From Prochilodus magdalenae (lineage: Eukaryota > Chordata > Actinopteri > Characiformes > Prochilodontidae), in contig JAMWET010003419.1 in the NCBI GenBank assembly GCA_024036415.1, forward strand, positions 497,501 through 561,500: a stretch of 64,000 nt of DNA, given 5' to 3'. Below the pieces are notes generated by a model. The model was not told the DNA's origin, did no database searches, and was given only the letters and a program-made list of their open reading frames with translations. Both the position numbers and the translations under genes were made by a program. Shown here piece after piece: positions 1 to 11,465 of this stretch. The stretch's first letter is position 1. Every line of letters begins with the position of its first letter.

Positions 1-999
1 TTAAAACTGCACACCAAGCAATTTCAGGTTTCAGGAGGTTAACCCTGTAATTGTGATTGTGCTTCACTTTATAGTGGTTATGTACTAATTATGCAAAAAT
101 AGCCAGTGTATTTGTGACAGTATATGCATGTATGAGTGTTATGACGCAAGCTTATAGTGTTTTCGCTGTATTCCAGCAGTGTGCAGAGTTTAGCTTTAAA
201 AATACCATTCTGGCAAGAGACAGAGTTTTGGATGCAGTGCTCGCTTTGTCCAGAAGTGTTAGATGTCCAGCATATCGTGTGGATTATTATTATATTAGTA
301 TGTGGATTGGGCAGCTGTGTGTTAGGTTTGGACAAAAGAAAAATGGTTTCAGAAATTGGGTCTAGACAAAGTCAAAAAACTGTAATTCAGTTACTTTTAC
401 TTTTACTAGTTTTGGCTTCAGTAATCAGTTATACTATAATTGAATGAATTGTATCCCTCCTGAGCACAGTTCTTTGAGTAAACTCAGCAAACTGTGCCCA
501 AAGCAATATTCTGGGATCTGGAATTACCTCCGGAAGGTTGAACACTAACCATAGATCTTTAACCCAAACTTAACGTAACCCTACCCAGCCGCTACCAGTT
601 TAATTTGACTGAGCTGTATATGTACAGATTCAGCTGCTAGAATTCCTGGAACCTCCTATTGCTGTTCCTATAACTGTTGAAGATTAGAGCGCTTTGACCT
701 GACCAGCTATAAGGCTGGAGTCCTTAATGACTGTGAATTGTGAGTTGATTGAAACAGGCTTTGAATGGTCAAGGTTGGAACTAACAGCAATGCAACCCGC
801 AATACAGGAATCGTTTTTCTTACAACCTCTTTCATAAGAAATCGAATAGATTCAAACTCCTGGAAATGTCCATCAAAAACCATCCTAGGAGCCAGACATC
901 AATGGAAATCAATGAAAATTCTGTATGTGCTGTGAAGCCTTTACAGAGAGAACGATGCCTTCGGTTATTACCTCACTAATTTACTACACCTCTTGTTCA
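1..999. other. Unique non-coding sequence, nothing recognised
   Basis: I see no repeat unit, splice-flanked open frame or RNA-like fold here. The short open frames near 110-450 contain no recognisable domain and no coding-like bias. The sequence is ordinary AT-leaning vertebrate intergenic or intronic DNA. Confidence 0.5.
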
Positions 1000-1680
1000 G
1001 AACCTTCTCCTGCAGATTTCACCCAGGCAGCAAACCTTCTCATCTCAACCATGCGCCCTGAAACATCGTAAGCCTCCTCCTCTTCCTTGAGTCCAGCCAA
1101 ACAGATTCGTCTGCAAGGCCGTGGGCCGCTTCAGAGGACACTGGCGCACCTGTTGCCAAGGCCTTGATTCCATTTTTGATCTGAACGCTTTCGGACAAAA
1201 AAAAAGAGAAAAAAAAGGAAGGCAAGAAGTGGAAGAGGAAAAGGCAAGAGGAAAGACGGAGGGGGAAGAGAGAGAGAGAGTGGAGGAGATCTTTATCAAA
1301 GGAAAAAACTCTCCACCGGACAATGAGTTTTTCCGCCACCATTCAAATGTATCTGCAGAATGCTTGAGTGATTCATTACAGATGATCCTGCGGGGCCACA
1401 ATGGGCTGGAGAAATGAGTGATGCTATCTCCCTCCTGATGTCATTTTCCTGATCCGCCTCATCCCTTGGCCCTGTGTACCTCCATTAATTAGAAAGTAGG
1501 GGATTTCCACTCATCAGCCCGTGCCTTCTCCTGCTCCGTTCCACCACAAAGCTCTGGATCCCACTATCTCCGTGCAGAGCCCTCCTCCGTCTCGGGGAAA
1601 AGAAGATAAAAAACAAATTTGTGTTTCGACCAACACCTTGCTAGCTGCCGAATGAAGATGGCTTTTGGTCGTATGTGTAC
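1000..1680. promoter_or_regulatory. Possible conserved non-coding block with a purine-rich core
   Basis: The block is less AT-rich than its flanks and non-repetitive except for an A/G-rich run at about 1195-1285. It contains a TTAATTAG core near 1485 within a smooth stretch (about 1385-1570) that resembles vertebrate conserved non-coding elements. Overlapping open frames on both strands are low-complexity shadows of the purine run. The regulatory role is inferred from texture only; no alignment was possible. Confidence 0.25.
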
Positions 1681-4137
1681 ATAAGGCTTCTGGGAAAAGA
1701 GAGAAAATGATTAAGTTGTAATACAGAGGTTGGGTTGCTTTCAGTTCCTTGAAGATATCTCATGGTACTTTGTTTCTTTCAGCGGTGAAGATGATGCCGG
1801 CCTGCCCACAAATCCAATCAGGCCTTCTTGAATTCTTGGCCAGATCAAAGATGTTCCAGATCCATGTTCATCAATGAAACATGAAGCGTGTATGTTTGGT
1901 TGTTAAGGTTCCTTATCAATGTAGGAACACTTTCTAGAACATTTGCGTTATGTGTGGGTTCTTTAATCTCATCCATCTCATGCAGAAAAGTGCAAAAGTG
2001 GTTTCTCTATGGCAGTGTGTGAAAAACTCAGTTTGGCCTTATTAATAACAGTGTGCAATTCAAAACAGCCATGTTGCTGTTCCAGTGTGGCCTGCCATTG
2101 TTCCCATCTGTACAGCACTAATGAACGTTAATAGATTCCCCCTTTAGCTGTAAAGATCCCCCTGTACAAGCTCAGGGTTAGAGTGCTAGTAGGCTCATCC
2201 TCAGCCGACCAGCCTACTGACCATCTGGTGCAATTCTCACCAGTTCCATGTTCACTGGCGATAGTCTATGCTCTGATGTTGCTAGGTGACATAAAACCTG
2301 TAGCAGCATCGCTTCCTTTTTGTGGCAGTCATTAGTGAGGACAGCAGCGTTGACTGATGCAAACAGCTCCTTTGACTGATGCCACTTTTTGGATCCCTAA
2401 AGAACCGGGTTTGGGAAGAGGTGTATGAGAGCGAAATGCCTTTATAGATATATTTCTTAGGGCTTCTGTGAGTATAAAGATTCTATACCACTGTAAGGGC
2501 TCTGCTAAAAACCTTTACGCTGTGGTGAATGTGGAGGATCTTCATTTCCACACATCTCACATTAACAGGCCTGTAAAGAACCATCTACCATCTATCTTCA
2601 GGAGACGAAACATGGATCCATTCAGTTTTTATAAAGCCTTTTTAAAATGAATCTGTTCTTTTGTAAACTGCAGAATGTGGCTTTGCTATTTTGACAAAAT
2701 TAATTTAACTTTACACCGGTAACAATCATGATGGTCCTGTTCTTCTTTGACCTTATAGAACACAATGTCCTTTATTCCCATAAACGATCTGAAAGACTCT
2801 TCAGATCCCAATACTTGTTTTCGTTGTGCGTAAGCCCATTCCAGCTGAGCTCAAGCCCAGAGAGGTCGGTGGTTTTTCTGGACATTGTGGACGGGTGACT
2901 TGTAATGTGCATTTGTTGATACAGCTGCAAACGATATTTATTAAAAAGGGATTGATGTTTTTGTGAGCCAAAAGTGGCCCTTTTACCTGCTTGAGGGCCC
3001 TGGGACTACAGGTGGCTGTGAGCCCTATTAGTCTAATTACACATGCCATCAAAAAACCTAAAGTTTTTAATGATGGTACACACACTGGGTCCACTCGCCA
3101 CAAATACAGACCGCCTACCCGCCCCCACCCCCAAAAAAACTTAAAACCTACACATAGCCAAACACATACCCCAACTTTGGGAATAAATACTATTTCTGTT
3201 CTGGTCCTGCCTTTAATGTAGCTAGTGAAGTAACTGTTGACCTAGCCATTTTCATAAAGCCTGTTTCATCCTTTGCAGCACTGTACCGATCTAATCCACA
3301 GGGAACTGACTATGACAGTGTTTCAGGGTTTGGGTGGCTGTACTCTACAGGATCCAGCAAACCTGAAGAAACAGGAGAAGCCATAATCCAGTCTTAATGC
3401 AAAGGCAGCACAGCTGAAAAGACCCACAGATTTGCTTGTTGTGCACGTGACTGCAAGGTTGCTGGAGGGTAGAGACCTGCAATTAACAGATACGTGGGTG
3501 GCCATCACCGACTACATCAAGGTTCGTTACTCTGATGACTGCACACGACGAGGCGCGGGTCTCAGCTCAAACCACGCCTGTCGTCTTCCTTAAATATGAA
3601 GACGTTAACGTTGATTAGTGTTTCTAATTAGAGTGCGCTCCCTTGACAACGAAGATATTTGGGCTCAAGACTTCTATGTGTTTGTGTATGCGCACTGTGC
3701 ACATCGTGTTGAAATGCAGTGCACAGAAAAAAAGGGAAGTGTTGAATTTGCTCGAGTCAGATGCGTACATCATTTCCATGTGCAGAAAATACATTACATC
3801 AGCGAGGTCACCCTGCTAATGTGCTTAATAATCTTGTCATTCTTATTATTATCTGATTCTTTCATTTCAGTCATTTTTATTTTACCTCTTTAATGGCAAA
3901 TGATGGAGCTCCCTCAGTGCATTCCAGATTAATCATTTAGAAGTTAGTGTTGTCTATAAGAACAAGACGTCTTAGAAGATGCCACAGAGTTCTTCAGAGT
4001 TGCCTAGAGTTGCCTACAGAGCCGATTTTTAAAGAGATGTGTACGTGTGAAGATACTTCACATGCTGTACATATCTATCACAATATCAATACCAAAAATC
4101 TATATTTTATATCTATATTAGCTTCATCTAAACACAA
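1681..4137. other. Unique non-coding sequence
   Basis: No transposon terminus, tandem unit or plausible exon was recognised. Open frames are at most about 100 codons and lack domains. A short C/A-rich run lies at about 3115-3145. The last 60 bases (about 4075-4137) already contain words like those of the following satellite, so the array may have arisen from this local sequence. Confidence 0.45.
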
Positions 4138-6122
4138 CTCTACACCAGAACGCTATCAATACCACATCCTATACCAGAGCTCTATCAATACCACATCCTA
4201 TACCAGAGCTCTATCAATACCACAAATCTAAACCAGAGCTCTGTCTATACCACAAATCTAAACCAGAGCTCTGTCTATACCACAAATCTATACCAGAGCT
4301 CTATCAATACCACAAATCTATATCAGAGCTCTATCAATACCACAAATCTATACCAGAGCTCTATCGATACCACAAATCTATATCAGAGCTCTATCAATGC
4401 CACAAATCTATATCAGAGCTCTATCGATACCACAAATCTAAACCAGAGCTCTATCTATACCACAAATCTATACCAGAGCTCTATCAATATCACAAATCTA
4501 TACCAGAGCTCTGTCTATACCACAAATCTATACCAGAGCTCTATCAATACCACAAATCTATACCAGAGCTCTATCAATACCACAAATCTAAACCAGAGCT
4601 CTATCAATACCACAAATCTATACCAGAGCTCTATCAATACCACAAATCTATACCAGAGCTCTGTCAATACCACAAATCTATACCAGAGCTCAGTCTATAT
4701 CACAAATCTATACCAGATCTCTATCAATACCACAAATCTATACCAGAGCTCTATCAATACCACAAATCTATACCAGAGCTCTATCAATACCACAAATCTA
4801 TACCAGAGCTCTATCAATACCACAAATCTATACCAGAGCTCTATCTATACCACAAATCTATACCAGAGCTCTATCAATATCACAAATCTATACCAGAGCT
4901 CTGTCTATACCACAAATCTATACCAGAGCTCTATCAATACCACAAATCTATACCAGAGCTCTATCAATACCACAAATCTATACCAGAGCTCTATCAATAC
5001 CACAAATCTAAACCAGAGCTCTATCTATACCACAAATCTATACCAGAGCTCTATCAATACCACAAATCTATACCAGAGCTCTATCTATACCACAAATCTA
5101 TACCAGAGCTCTATCTATACCACAAATCTATACCAGAGCTCTATCAATACCACAAATCTATACCAGAGCTCTATCTATACCACAAATCTAAACCAGAGCT
5201 CTATCTATACCACAAATCTATACCAGAGCTCTATCAATACCACAAATCTATACCAGAGCTCTATCTATACCACAAATCTATACCAGAGCTCTATCTATAC
5301 CACAAATCTATACCAGAGCTCTATCAATACCACAAATCTATATCAGAGCTCTATCAATACCACAAATCTATACCAGAGCTCTATCTATACCACAAATCTA
5401 TACCAGAGCTCTATCAATACCACAAATCTAAACCAGAGCTCTATCAATACCACAAATCTATACCAGAGCTCTGTCTATACCACAAATCTATACCAGAGCT
5501 CTATCTATACCACAAATCTATACCAGAGCTCTATCTATACCACAAATCTATACCAGAGCTCTATCGATACCACAAATCTATACCAGAGCTCTATCAATAC
5601 CACAAATCTATACCAGAGCTCTATCTATACCACAAATCTATTCCAGAGCTCTATCTATACCACAAATCTATACCAGATCTCTATCTATACCACAAATCTA
5701 AACCAGAGCTCTATCAATACCACAAACCTTTACCAGAGCTCAGTCTATATCACAAATCTATACCAGATCTCTATCAATACCACAAATCTATACCAGATCT
5801 CTATCAATACCACAAATCTATACCAGAGCTCAGTCTATATCACAAATCTATACCAGATCTCTATCAATACCACAAATCTATACCAGAGCTCTATCGATAC
5901 CACAAATCTATACCAGAGCTCTATCTATACCACAAACCTTTACCAGAGCGCAGTCTATATCACAAATCTATACCAGAGCTCTATCAATACCACAAATCTA
6001 TACCAGAGCTCTATCAATACCACAAATCTTTACCAGAGCTCAGTCTATATCACAAATCTAAACCAGAGCTCAGTCTATACCGCAAATCTATAGAGGTACA
6101 TCTATATCACAAATCAACACCA
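4138..6122. repeat. 30-bp minisatellite, about 66 copies
   Basis: A head-to-tail array with a strict 30-bp period; the unit reads TACCAGAGCT, then CTATCAATAC, then CACAAATCTA. Almost every unit carries GAGCTC; a minority have GATCTC. The middle ten bases vary among a few states (CTATCAATAC, CTATCTATAC, CTGTCTATAC, CAGTCTATAT, CTATCGATAC), and some units begin AACC or TATC. Patterns of variants recur: the six-unit order starting at 4441 recurs at 4831 (shift 390 bp), and the block from 5011 recurs from 5191 (shift 180 bp). The first and last units are degenerate. No function is implied. Confidence 0.97.
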
Positions 6123-6582
6123 GAGATCTATATCAGAGTATTATCTCACAATACCTTCAATTATGAAATCCTGTAAGTAAGTGTAATTACATTTAATTAC
6201 CAGTGTAGATCAGACACAGAAAAAGGGATGTTATGATAACATTGCCATTAGCTTTGTCTATGGGGAGTGTAAATAGGTTAACATGTCAGTACTCTATCAA
6301 AGTTTTACTGAAGTAATGTGGAAACATATTTTAATACTGGTATAAGGGTAAACTGAAGGAAAAAAAAGTTTTTTATTAATTGAGGAAATGTAAATGTAAT
6401 AATGTATTGTAATGCTTTTAAAATAAGTACATGTAAACATATATAATAAAAATTAAACCACAAAACCTATTTTAGTGTGTTATTACATAATAATAACTTC
6501 ACAACATTAATAACATGAAAGTGAAGTAAACTGAATTTGTTGAGCACAGCTCCAGAAGTTACTAACAACAGCTCCAAACCAC
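6123..6582. other. AT-rich unique sequence
   Basis: This is AT-rich spacer between the 30-bp satellite and the microsatellite chain, with several AATAAA-like words. No open frame or repeat family was recognised. Confidence 0.5.
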
Positions 6583-6627
6583 AATGTGCGTATATGTGTT
6601 TGTGTGTGTATGAGTGTGTGTGTGTGC

Positions 6628-6666
<39 letters not shown>
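6583..6666. repeat. (TG)n(AG)n compound microsatellite
   Basis: An interrupted TG run is followed directly by an AG run of about 12 dinucleotides ending near 6666. Open frames across it are repeat shadows. Confidence 0.95.
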
Positions 6667-6667
<1 letters not shown>

Positions 6668-6944
6668 AAACAGCGAGGGGCCACTTGACCTCTGATGCAG
6701 TTTCTAATAAGAGCTGAATTTGATCCGCAGGCTCTTACACTCACACACAGGCACACACAAACACAGAGGGACATGACTGGGCAGAAAAGAAGCCCCCTCA
6801 GCTGTGAGATTAGTTTTGGTGGGCCGGGCTGTGAACGTGGGGCTTCTGGTGGTCAGCGATGAGTTATTATTATAGAGATCCACTCACAGATGACAGATGA
6901 AATCTTTCTCCTCCGGCAGGGCGAGGGAGCTGCAGGTGATACAT
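6667..6944. other. Short unique island between low-complexity tracts
   Basis: About 280 bases of ordinary complexity sit between two microsatellite blocks, including a small CA-rich patch near 6740. No gene is recognised. Confidence 0.5.
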
Positions 6945-7235
6945 GATCACAGAGAGAGAGAGAGAAAAAGAGAGAGAGAGAGAGAGAGATACAGAGAAAA
7001 GGGAACAGGGAGAGATGCAAAGAGAAAAGAAATGGAGAGAAAAAGAAAGACATATTAGGAGAGGAACAAAGGAAGTAAAAAGAGTGAGAAATAAAAAGGA
7101 AATAAAGAGAAAAGAAGGAGAGGAAAGAAATACAGAGGAAGGAAAGAAGATGAGAGAGTAAGGGAAAGAAGAGAGTGAGGTAAAGAAAGAGAGGGAGATC
7201 AAGAGAGAAAGAAAGGAATGAAAGAGAAACAAGAG
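6945..7235. repeat. Purine-rich (GA)n tract
   Basis: The + strand is almost wholly purine, starting with AG dinucleotide runs and decaying into mixed GAAA/GGAA words. Such homopurine tracts can adopt triplex structure. The charged open frame on the + strand and the Ser/Phe/Leu-rich frame on the - strand are both products of the composition. Confidence 0.95.
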
Positions 7236-7890
7236 GTGTGTGTGTAGTAAAGTGATGTGTGATGATGTCACTGCTGTGTGTGTGTGTCTGTGCGTGCGTG
7301 CCGTTCACGTGCGTAACACATCCGCTGTATGCTGTGCAGCTCGTGGTGTTGTGTGTGATGTCTGTGTATGTGTTATTGGGACTTGTCGTGTGTGTGTGTG
7401 TGTGTACTGGTGTGTTTGTATGTGTGTGTTGCGTTCTGTGCGTGTGCGTGTAGTGCTGGCTGTGTGTGGTCGTGTTCGTGTGTGGTATGTGTAATGATGT
7501 ATGTGTATGTGTAGTGGGTGCGTAGTATGGCGTGTGTGTGTCGGTGTGTGTGTGTGTGTGTGTGTGGTGGGTGTGATGTCGTGTGTGTATGTGTAATGTG
7601 TCTGTGCATGTGATAATGTGTGCAAGTGCTTGTGCGTGTATGCGCGTGTCGTTTTTAGGGGCGTGTGTGTGATGTGTGTATGTGTCGTGTTTCATAGTAA
7701 TGAATCTGTGTAGTGTGGTGTGTGTGTAGGGTTATGTGTGTGTGCGTCGCGGTGTGTGTGTGTTGTGTGTATGTGTCTCGTGTGTGCGGGTGTGTGTAGC
7801 GCTGGGTGTGTGGTGATGTGTGTGTGTGTATCGTGCGGTGTGCTGTTCTGTTGAGCGCTGCCTGTGTGTGGTATGTGTCATGTAGTGTGT
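7236..7890. repeat. Long degenerate (TG)n microsatellite
   Basis: About 650 bases are dominated by TG with interspersed TGCG, TGTA and GTGATG interruptions. His/Thr-rich frames on the - strand and Cys/Val-rich frames on the + strand are translation shadows. Left-handed DNA and length polymorphism are expected of such tracts. Confidence 0.95.
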
Positions 7891-7920
7891 GAGAGATTAA
7901 GGAGACTTTTATCTCTGCCT

Positions 7921-8182
7921 ATCGTGTTGGGGTGGGGGTGTGCTGGGAAGGAGGGGGGGAAGTGACGGGGAGGGATGAGCGAAGGGTAGGTGTGGAAGGA
8001 GGCCTGTCGGGGGGGGGTGGGGGGAACTAAGGGGGCGGGTGGTTGGAGGGGGTGGTTGGGGGGTGGGGGGGGGTGGGAGGTGGGGGTCGGGGGGTGCGAG
8101 GCGCGGGCGGGGGGGCTTGGGGGGGCGGTGGGGGGGGGGTGGGGGTGGGGGGGGGGGGGCTGGGGGGGGGGGGTAGGGGGGT

Positions 8183-8216
<34 letters not shown>

Positions 8217-8950
8217 GGGGGGGGGGGGGGGGGGGGGTGGGGTGGGGGCGGGGGCGGGTGGGGTGGGGGGTGGGGTGGGTGGGGGGGGGGGGGGCGGGGG
8301 GGTGTGGGGTGGGGAGGTGGGGGGGGGGTGTGGGGGGTGGGGGGGAGGGGGGGGGGGGGGGGTTGGGGGGGGGGGGGCGGGGGGGGGGGGGGGTGGTGGG
8401 GGTGTGGGGGGTGGGGTGTGTTGTGGGGGGGGGGGGGGGGGGGGGGTGGTGGGGGGGGGGGGGGGGGGGGGGGAGGGGGGGGGGGGCGAGGGGGGGGGGT
8501 GGGGGGGGGGGGGGGGGTGGGGGGGTGGGGGGAGGGGGGGGGGGGTGGGGGTGGGGGGGGGGTGTGGGGCGGGTTGGTTGGCGTGGATCGGGGGGGGAGG
8601 GTGGGGGGGGGGGGTGGGGGACAGGGGGGGTTTGGTGGGTGGGGGCGGGGGGGGGGGGTGGGGGGGTGGGGGGGGGGGGGGGTGGGGGGGGGGGGTGGGG
8701 GGGGTGTTAGGGGGGGGGGGGGGCTGGGGGGAGTGAGGGGGGGGGGAGGTGGGGGGGAGGGGGGGGTGGGGGGGGGGGGGATGGGGGGGGTGGGGGGGGG
8801 GGGTGTTTGGGGGGAGGGGGGGGGGGGGGGGGAATTGGGGGGGCTTGGGGTGGGGTGTGGGGTGTTGGGGGTGTGGGGGGGGGGGCGGGGCTTGGGGGAA
8901 GGGCTGGAACCTGGGGGGGGTGGAGGGTTGGGGTGGGGGGGGCGAGCCCC
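7921..8950. repeat. About 1 kb of nearly pure G (degenerate poly-G/GGGGT)
   Basis: More than 85 percent of the + strand appears to be G by eye, in long runs broken by single T, C or A, with the highest purity from about 8150 to 8860. It begins gradually after the TG tract and ends near 8950. The Gly/Trp/Val frames on + and the Pro/His frame on - are composition artefacts. The sequence would be dense in potential G-quadruplexes, but a run this long is also a classic place for sequencing or consensus error, so the base-level sequence should not be trusted. Confidence 0.9.
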
Positions 8951-9042
8951 CGGGTTCAGGGAGAGCTTTGGAGATGAGAGGTTTGGCCTTTGTTTTCCGA
9001 CGCCCCATAATCAAGAGAAGGGAAAACAAGTTCGACAAGGGG

Positions 9043-9235
9043 GAGAAAACAAAAAAAAAAAGAAAAAAAAAAAACAAAAAAAAATAAAGAAAATAAAACA
9101 AAATAACATAAATATACATAAAAAAAACATAAAAAACAAAAAAAATTTTAAAAAAAAAAAAAAAAAACAGAAAAAATGTAAAAACACAAAAAATGCTTAG
9201 GAAATAAAAAAAAAAGTAAAAAAAAAAAGAGATCC
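9043..9235. repeat. A-rich low-complexity tract
   Basis: Poly-A runs are interrupted by single C, T or G over about 190 bases. It follows a 90-base stretch of ordinary sequence (8951-9042) that separates it from the poly-G tract. It could be a retroposon tail, but no retroposon body is visible next to it; a low-quality read end is also possible. Confidence 0.85.
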
Positions 9236-9849
9236 TCCGAACTCACATGGGGAGAGTTTTAATTCAACCGAAGTCTTCCTCTTCTCTCTGTCTTCAAGAA
9301 GCTCATAAGTATATCCACAGTACTGTATAAAACAGTCGTCATCTAAGTATTTTACAATTAACAGCTGCTTATCTGATCAGTGCTCATTTTAACACGACTA
9401 CTACAACACACACCATCAACATTAATGCACTGAAGTGAATTTGTGTGTAAGAGGAATAGTACAGTTAGAGGAGGTCCTGTTTGCTTCACTAATGGACTGA
9501 CAGAAAATGACGTCTGTATCTTCTTCCTCCATTCACTTGTATAAAGAGTGAAATATGTTTTTCTATTATCATTCTACTGAACTGCGTCAAAGCCAGCACA
9601 TTTTCAGATTTGGGGGCAATGAGGAACAGGGATGCAGTCTCACTTCCTGCTTTAAAAGAAAGACTCCAATTTAAGTGTTAGGATTTGGGACAGCCCCCTC
9701 CCAATAGAAAGTATCTTATCAATTATGGTTCATGTTTAGCTTATTGTCTCAGTAAATGTCTTGAGGCTGAATACATGTTAACATAATACTTATAAATACA
9801 TATATTTTTACTTTTTCATTCCTGACAGCATTTTCAAATTTGTTCAACT
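9236..9849. other. Unique non-coding sequence
   Basis: Ordinary AT-leaning sequence without recognisable repeat or coding content. Confidence 0.5.
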
Positions 9850-9890
9850 TATTATCATAATTATTATTATTATTGTTATTATTATTGTTG

Positions 9891-9952
<62 letters not shown>

Positions 9953-9960
9953 GTTATTAT
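9850..9960. repeat. (ATT)n microsatellite
   Basis: Trinucleotide ATT with a few GTT interruptions. It ends exactly at the target site of the following LTR, so the LTR inserted at the edge of the microsatellite. The poly-Asn frame on the - strand is a repeat shadow. Confidence 0.96.
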
Positions 9961-9964
9961 AGGT

Positions 9965-10485
9965 TGTCACGCCTCCAAGTCTCCCCGGCTTCCCCGCTCT
10001 TCGGGACTTCACTTCCCAGAGGGCCACGCTCGATGACGTCATGTTTATGCGCCCCCGTTCGGACTCTGTGATACTCTCTAGGTCACCTGAGTTTTAGCCA
10101 CAGCTGTTAGCAATCACTTACTTCCTGTATTTAAGCCACACACAAACAAGCTTTGCGAAGCTTTGCCAAACTTTGTTTATCAATCCTGAGCGGTCCTTTC
10201 TCATTCTGGTTTCCGACTCCCTTCGTTCCTCTACTACTCTTTCGCTTAATCCCTTTTGCTTGTGCGCGGACTCTACTTGGTTTTCCCCTTCGGTCTTCCC
10301 CTGTAAACCTGTTTGCCCTCGCTGCCTGTTCTACCTGGTTTTACCTCCGCCTGTGTCTGACTACGATTTAGCTTCTCCCTTTGTTATACTGTTTACTGGT
10401 GCTTGCTGAGCTTGCCTGATTGTGAATAAACCGTTCCTGGTTTTTTAATTCTGCACACGTCGGTTTTGAAGTCTTTTGTCTAACA
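9965..10485 (+). mobile_element. Solo LTR of a retrotransposon (TGTCACGCC type)
   Basis: The element starts TGTCACGCC and ends CTAACA, about 521 bp, flanked by five bases TAGGT on the left and CAGGT on the right (one mismatch), which fits a 5-bp target duplication. A TATTTAA promoter-like word lies near 10130, and GAATAAA, a polyadenylation signal, near 10424. No gag or pol sequence follows, so it is a solo LTR. The beginning, TATA and pyrimidine-rich second half resemble the LTR at 42446. The superfamily is inferred; Gypsy-like is plausible. Confidence 0.75.
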
Positions 10486-10490
10486 CAGGT

Positions 10491-10859
10491 AAATTAATTA
10501 ATCAATACTTATGTACAATTTTTAGTACAAAATAGTTACAAGTAAGTTATAGATGTAGTTTTATGTAGTTTATAATATCACTGTATTAAAGTTTTATACA
10601 TCAGTAACATATTTCATTCATTTTTTTTGTATATCATTTAAAAAATGGCTTTTCTGCAAGCCCCACCTTCAAAACGGAAACACAGCCCCAGACTGCGATA
10701 CTGCCACCACTGTGTTTCAGGATGAGGTTCAGTGGTTTTAGCCAAACACTACATCTCCCATTTAAGTTATGAAGATGAATTAAACTATAGGATATTATTT
10801 CATTACATGGTCTGTCCAGGTGCTCTTTAGGAAACGTCAGTCAGAAATGTTCTTCTTGG
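10491..10859. other. Unique AT-rich spacer
   Basis: No repeat family, open frame or structure recognised between the LTR and the Tc1 remnant. Confidence 0.45.
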
Positions 10860-11465
10860 AGCCTAGTGGCTTCTGCGCGTTGTAATTTCATCTTGTTGAT
10901 TAATGTCTGATGGTGAACTCACACCCTTGCACCTTGGTATTCTCACACAGTTCCTGCAGACTGTGCGGTAGGGGTGGAGGTGGAGTGACACCAGACCTTC
11001 TGGAGATGAAACATGTGACCTCAAACCATCCATCTTAGGGCTGACCACACACCGATTCGTTGGTTGTCTCCACCAGGACATCTATCGTCAGTGACGATGC
11101 CCCGCTACCATTCCCTCCATGACAGTCTGGTACGACACCATTGCAGTCTGTGGTGATGTTGACGTGGTGTTAAGGGCAGTCGCTGTAACGGTCTGTGTGC
11201 ATGTAGTCTGTGTTGTGCGGGCGTCTGCCAATGGTTCTGGCACTAACAGAATATCTTAAGGAGGGCATCACTCCACTGAAAGTCTGTAATCATGGCTGTT
11301 GGGTCAGTCAGGTACAGTATCAAGGGCCACCCTTGCTTATGTAACATGCACGGCAGAGCATGAACCTTGAATCATGTGCATGTCTCACAATGTCAACCTA
11401 CCCATCAAGTTTCATCCCAGTCGGTTGATTCCTTCTTGGTGCAGGTATGATGACGAGTGTATCTT
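10860..11465 (-). mobile_element. Decayed Tc1/mariner-type element (family T1)
   Basis: It matches, segment by segment, the remnants at 12605, 56571 and 57172. Shared words include GGTTGTCTCCACCA, GGTGTTAAGGGCAGT and GCATGTCTCACAATGTC. Read on the - strand it is the second half of a transposase: the region corresponding to the SDES segment is near 11060-11100, here mutated, followed by a part resembling the C-terminal LQxLCEN stretch near 10930. Stops and frameshifts break every frame. The terminus at 11465 ends in GATGACGAGTGTA, like the inverted terminal repeat at 13445. Confidence 0.75.

Noticed and set aside
4138..6122. CRISPR-like array of 30-bp repeats
   Set aside because: Repeats are contiguous with no unique spacers, and the window is vertebrate; it is a minisatellite.
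6853..7695. 280-codon His/Thr and Ser/Phe/Leu frame on the - strand
   Set aside because: Generated entirely by the TG and GA tracts.
7921..8950. Telomere-like or interstitial telomeric repeat
   Set aside because: No TTAGGG units; the tract is poly-G with random single interruptions.
7878..9200. Long Gly-rich (+) and Pro-rich (-) open frames of 385-413 codons
   Set aside because: They are read-through of the poly-G and A-rich tracts; both strands are open for the same compositional reason and no initiation or splice context exists.
9050..9235. Poly-A tract as the tail of a processed pseudogene
   Set aside because: No gene-like body precedes it, only poly-G and a 90-base island; target duplications could not be found.
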